Source of the DNA: Albibacterium profundi
GTDB taxonomy: Bacteria > Bacteroidota > Bacteroidia > Sphingobacteriales > Sphingobacteriaceae
Length of the DNA: 64,000 nt
Assembly: GCF_042159835.1 (NCBI RefSeq)
Contig: NZ_JBBVGT010000003.1
Location: 248,001-312,000, forward strand
Reading direction: 5' to 3'
In this document: piece by piece, positions 61,124 to 64,000 of the stretch
How positions within the stretch are numbered: position 1 is the stretch's first letter
Layout of the letters: every line of letters starts with the position of its first letter
Program-made: the position numbers and the translations under genes
The notes under the pieces: model-generated
What the model was told of the DNA's origin: nothing
The model's database searches: none
Seen by the model: only the letters and a program-made list of their open reading frames with translations

Positions 61124-61987
61124 ATGAAATGGAAAGGTCGTAGACGAAGTTCAAACATGGAAGACCGTCGCGGAATGTCTGGCGGTAAAATGTTATTAGG
61201 TGGGGGTGTTATTGGTGTCGTGGTTCTTTTGGTTCAGATGTTTACCGGTACCGACTTATCGCAGGTAATTCCACCTGAAATGATGCAAGGTGGGGGACAA
61301 GGTACGGAGCAGACCGTTGAGCTCACCGAAAAGGAAAAACAGATGGGTGAGTTTGTTTCCGTGGTACTTGCCGATACAGAAGATGTTTGGGGAAAGATTT
61401 TTCAGGAAAATGGGATGACTTATCAAAATCCGAAGTTGGTCTTGTTTAGTAATGCTGTGAATACCGGTTGTGGTGGTGCTAGTGCTGCATCCGGACCTTT
61501 TTACTGTCCGGCCGACCAGACTGTGTATATGGACTTGGTGTTTTTTGATGAACTTAAATCTCGTTTCGGTGCTAAGGGTGGCGATTTTGCAATTGCCTAC
61601 GTCATTGCACATGAAGTAGGTCACCATGTTCAGAATTTGTTGGGCACCAGCGGGGAAACCCAGCGAGCTATGCAAAGCAGTAGCACTGAAGATGCCAATC
61701 AGCTATCAGTTGCACTCGAACTTCAAGCTGATTTTTACGCCGGAGTATGGACTCATTATAATCAGGATCTAAATAATATGTTGGAGCCTGGAGATATTGA
61801 AGAGGCTCTTAGCGCTGCTAATGCGGTGGGTGACGATACCATTCAGGAACGCATGCAGGGGCACGCTAATCAGGAGACCTTTACCCATGGAACCTCTGAG
61901 CAGCGTATGCAGTGGTTCACAAGAGGCTATGAAACAGGTGATGTCAATCAGGGTAATACCTTCCAGCAACTCGGATTAACTAGGTAG
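61124..61987 (+). CDS. Neutral zinc metallopeptidase, YpfJ family
   Basis: A 287-residue membrane-anchored protein of the YpfJ (putative neutral zinc metallopeptidase) family. The basic start MKWKGRRRSSNMEDRRG is the family hallmark, followed by one membrane helix (GGGVIGVVVLLVQMF) and a disordered Gly/Gln linker. The zinc motif is VIAHEVGHHVQNLLG (HExxH-type HEVGH), and LELQADFYAGVWTHY supplies the third ligand region. The protease activity is predicted; natural substrates are unknown. It converges on the MBL gene with only 7 nt between the stops. Confidence 0.93.
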   Translation: MKWKGRRRSSNMEDRRGMSGGKMLLGGGVIGVVVLLVQMFTGTDLSQVIPPEMMQGGGQGTEQTVELTEKEKQMGEFVSVVLADTEDVWGKIFQENGMTYQNPKLVLFSNAVNTGCGGASAASGPFYCPADQTVYMDLVFFDELKSRFGAKGGDFAIAYVIAHEVGHHVQNLLGTSGETQRAMQSSSTEDANQLSVALELQADFYAGVWTHYNQDLNNMLEPGDIEEALSAANAVGDDTIQERMQGHANQETFTHGTSEQRMQWFTRGYETGDVNQGNTFQQLGLTR

Positions 61988-61994
61988 TTAGATA

Positions 61995-62837
61995 TTATAA
62001 AATTGAATCTAAACTAAAGGTGTCTTTTAAACGGACACCTTTTTCTGTATGCTGCATGGTACAGCATTCATTGACCGGGTCATGCTCTAAAAAACAGATG
62101 ATTTCTTGATCGGCAACTTCTTGCCAATAGTTCTTACGTTCCTCCAATGTCTTCATCGGAAACATGTCGTACGCCATCACATAAGGCAGCGGGATATGCC
62201 CCACCGAAGGTAGCAGGTCGGCCATATATAGAATCGTCTTATCTTTATATTGAATCTGTGGCATCATCATCGCGTCGGTATGGCCAAATGCAAAACGAAT
62301 CGAGATGTTTTTGTTCAAAACTCCCGCATCCTGATCTTCAACAAACTTTAATCGCCCACTCTCTTGAATAGGCAAGATGTTCTCTGATAAAAAGGAAGCC
62401 TTTTCCCGGTCGTTCGGTTCCGTCGCCCATTTCCAATGCTGCGCATTGCTCCAATAGTATGCATTTTTAAAAGCTGGAACCAGTTGGTCGCCATCGCGAA
62501 TAATTGCTCCTCCCACATGATCAAAATGCAAATGAGTCAAGAATACATCCGTAATATCATCCCTAGAGAAACCGTGTTTAGCCAGTGATTTGTCGAGTGT
62601 ATTTTCGCCATGAATATAATAATGGCCAAAAAATTTCTCGCTCTGCTTGTCGCCCAGACCTGTATCTACCAGAATCAACTGGTCGCCGTCCTCGATTAAA
62701 AGAAGTCGCATCGCCCAAGTACAAAGGTTGTTTTCATCAGGTGGGTTTGTACGGCTCCATAGTACTTTCGGCACTACGCCAAACATTGCTCCACCGTCTA
62801 ATTTAAAGAGTTCTGTATCGATACTGTATAAATTCAT
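61995..62837 (-). CDS. MBL-fold metallo-hydrolase
   Basis: A 280-residue beta-lactamase-fold hydrolase. The two-metal motif is VFLTHLHFDHVGG (H-x-H-x-D-H), with further ligands in FAFGHTDAMM, MADLLPS and FLEHDP. The layout resembles lactonases of the AHL-lactonase or related group more than beta-lactamases, but the substrate cannot be told. I chose ATG 62837; a GTG two codons earlier is possible. There is no signal peptide. The 3' end of the gene contains the terminator of the converging gene. Confidence 0.9.
   Translation of the reverse strand: MNLYSIDTELFKLDGGAMFGVVPKVLWSRTNPPDENNLCTWAMRLLLIEDGDQLILVDTGLGDKQSEKFFGHYYIHGENTLDKSLAKHGFSRDDITDVFLTHLHFDHVGGAIIRDGDQLVPAFKNAYYWSNAQHWKWATEPNDREKASFLSENILPIQESGRLKFVEDQDAGVLNKNISIRFAFGHTDAMMMPQIQYKDKTILYMADLLPSVGHIPLPYVMAYDMFPMKTLEERKNYWQEVADQEIICFLEHDPVNECCTMQHTEKGVRLKDTFSLDSIL
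62016..62044 (+). terminator. Terminator of the metallopeptidase gene, inside the MBL coding end
   Basis: Stem AAAGGTGTC/GACACCTTT (62016-62024 with 62034-62042) followed on the plus strand by a T-run. It lies about 30 nt after the metallopeptidase stop and within the last codons of the opposing MBL gene. Confidence 0.75.
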
Positions 62838-62912
62838 AAACACGTTTAATGGTTAAATGCGAAGATAACAAATTAGTTTTCCAAAGGCTAGGGTATTTGA
62901 TTGATAAAATGG

Positions 62913-62920
62913 TAAATTTG
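62913..62920 (+). promoter_or_regulatory. -7 promoter element of pckA
   Basis: TAAATTTG matches TAnnTTTG, 48 nt upstream of the pckA ATG, giving a leader of about 45 nt. A TTTG is present upstream but too close for the usual spacing. Confidence 0.45.
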
Positions 62921-62968
62921 AGCCGAAAAATACAGCCAATTTTGTTAAATTATTAAAAAAACGTATTT

Positions 62969-64000
62969 ATGTTGCCAAATTTGTCCTATTTGCAGATCCA
63001 TGCAGGCAAGAAAGTCAATTACCAACTTAGCGTCCCTGAGCTTGTTGAAGATGCCATCAAGAAAGGCGAAGGTTACCTGGTCGAGTCAGGCGCCCTCACC
63101 GCTGACACCGGGCAATTTACCGGTCGCTCGCCCAAAGACCGATTTATTGTTGAAGATGATATTACCCGTGATGCCGTTTGGTGGGGAAATATCAATCAGC
63201 CGATCTCGTCGGACGTGTTCAATGCGCTTTACAAAAAAGTAGGGGAGCATCTAAGTAATGAAGAGATCTATGTGCGCGATGTGCTCGCTTGTACGTCACC
63301 CGACTATCAGATTGGTATACGCGTTGTCACCGAGAATGCCTATCAGAACATTTTTGCTAACAATATTTTCGTTCGTTCCAGCGAGACAGATGCGGACAAG
63401 CGTCCTGAATGGTCAATTCTCGCCGCTCCGACCTTTCAGGCGGAACCTATTGTAGATGGAGTGCCCAATCCTAATTTTGTCATTATCAATTTTACTGAAA
63501 AGATTATCCTTATTGCCGGTACGGGTTACACAGGCGAGATTAAAAAAGGTATATTTAGTGTTCTTAATTTTATACTGCCGCATCAGCACCGGGTGTTGTC
63601 CATGCACTGTTCAGCGAATACCAATGCAAAAGACGAAACAGCATTGTTCTTTGGCTTGTCCGGTACCGGTAAAACCACCCTGTCATCCGATGCTGGGCGC
63701 CATCTGATCGGTGACGACGAGCACGGCTGGAGCGATCAGGGTATTTTCAATATTGAAGGCGGATGCTATGCCAAGTGCGTGAATCTGGAAGAGGATAAAG
63801 AGCCTGAGATTTATCAGGCTATCAAATTTGGTTCCCTTTTAGAAAATATCAACTGCTTTCCGGATACCCGCGTGCCGAATTATGAGGACACCAGTAAAAC
63901 TGAAAACACGCGTGTAACCTATCCGATCGACTATATCGAAGGAGCCGTTAAATCGAAGATATCGGCTACCCCAAAAAATATCTTCTTCTTGACAGCCGAT
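62969..64000 (+). CDS. pckA: Phosphoenolpyruvate carboxykinase (ATP), partial
   Basis: The first 344 residues of an ATP-type PEP carboxykinase, which makes PEP from oxaloacetate in gluconeogenesis. The start MLPNLSYLQIHAGKKVNY is followed by SGALTADTGQFTGRSPKDRF, the oxaloacetate-binding region. The kinase P-loop FFGLSGTGKTTLSSDA and the metal motif LIGDDEHGW come next, then CYAKCVNLEEDKEPEIY. The C-terminal third lies outside the window. The frame is intact to the edge. Confidence 0.97.
   Translation, partial: MLPNLSYLQIHAGKKVNYQLSVPELVEDAIKKGEGYLVESGALTADTGQFTGRSPKDRFIVEDDITRDAVWWGNINQPISSDVFNALYKKVGEHLSNEEIYVRDVLACTSPDYQIGIRVVTENAYQNIFANNIFVRSSETDADKRPEWSILAAPTFQAEPIVDGVPNPNFVIINFTEKIILIAGTGYTGEIKKGIFSVLNFILPHQHRVLSMHCSANTNAKDETALFFGLSGTGKTTLSSDAGRHLIGDDEHGWSDQGIFNIEGGCYAKCVNLEEDKEPEIYQAIKFGSLLENINCFPDTRVPNYEDTSKTENTRVTYPIDYIEGAVKSKISATPKNIFFLTAD

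Noticed and set aside
1..64000. Prophage, transposon, integrase or defence island
   Set aside because: No integrase, transposase, phage structural gene, restriction system or paired terminal repeats were seen; the window reads as ordinary chromosome.

Overview
The window looks like chromosomal DNA of a Bacteroidota bacterium, most likely a Sphingobacteriaceae member close to Sphingobacterium. The signs are a SusC/SusD pair, Bacteroidota-type promoters (TAnnTTTG at -7, sometimes TTTG at -33), a short primary sigma factor lacking region 1.1, weak or absent Shine-Dalgarno sequences, a DUF6266 gene and futalosine-pathway menaquinone genes. No phage, insertion sequence, CRISPR array or rRNA operon was seen. 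One tRNA gene is present.

Layout. 1-5.0 kb: adaptor-RND-outer membrane factor efflux operon, whose last gene runs off the left edge. 5.1-7.7 kb: isopentenyl diphosphate isomerase, thiol peroxidase, an unknown lipoprotein and a small beta-barrel protein. 7.9-14.5 kb: a second complete RND efflux operon ending in a universal stress protein. It faces an AraC-type regulator and a large MG2/TonB-plug protein (14.8-18.8 kb). 18.9-20.5 kb: FMN/Fe-S glutamate-synthase-like protein. 21.2-26.2 kb: hexuronate catabolism (uxaB, uxaC, exuT, eda) without uxaA or kdgK. 26.2 kb: tRNA-Lys(CTT). 26.4-31 kb: small genes including a divergent DEAD-box-like protein. 31-35 kb: CTCCCGT repeats, a DUF6266 gene overlapping a DHA2 transporter, and an RclA-like reductase. 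35-37 kb: SIMPL protein and YchF. 37.1-45.3 kb: ROK regulator, SusC, SusD, then a phosphohexomutase. 45.3-48 kb: mqnE, histidine phosphatase, mqnA. 48-50.3 kb: aldo/keto reductase and MFS transporter. 50.4-54.9 kb: aromatic amino acid operon pheA, DAHP synthase-chorismate mutase, aroA, aroC. 55.4-60.8 kb: ammonium transporter with a porin, htpG, rpoD. 61-64 kb: YpfJ-type metallopeptidase, MBL-fold hydrolase and the start of pckA.

The most striking find is upstream of pheA. A Bacteroidota-type promoter leads almost directly into a 23-codon ORF carrying the aromatic run YWYFGFFFYFF. It is followed by a strong hairpin with nine U residues, which ends just before the pheA ATG. The last codons of this ORF can pair with the 5' arm of the terminator. 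This is the layout of a classical ribosome-mediated phenylalanine attenuator, like E. coli pheL, and it would control the four-gene operon that makes shikimate-pathway products and phenylpyruvate.

Functions group into envelope export (two RND pumps, two MFS exporters), redox defence (Tpx, RclA-like), sugar acid and glycan uptake and use, menaquinone and aromatic biosynthesis, and housekeeping. All calls rest on reading the sequence and on family knowledge. No database search was run.
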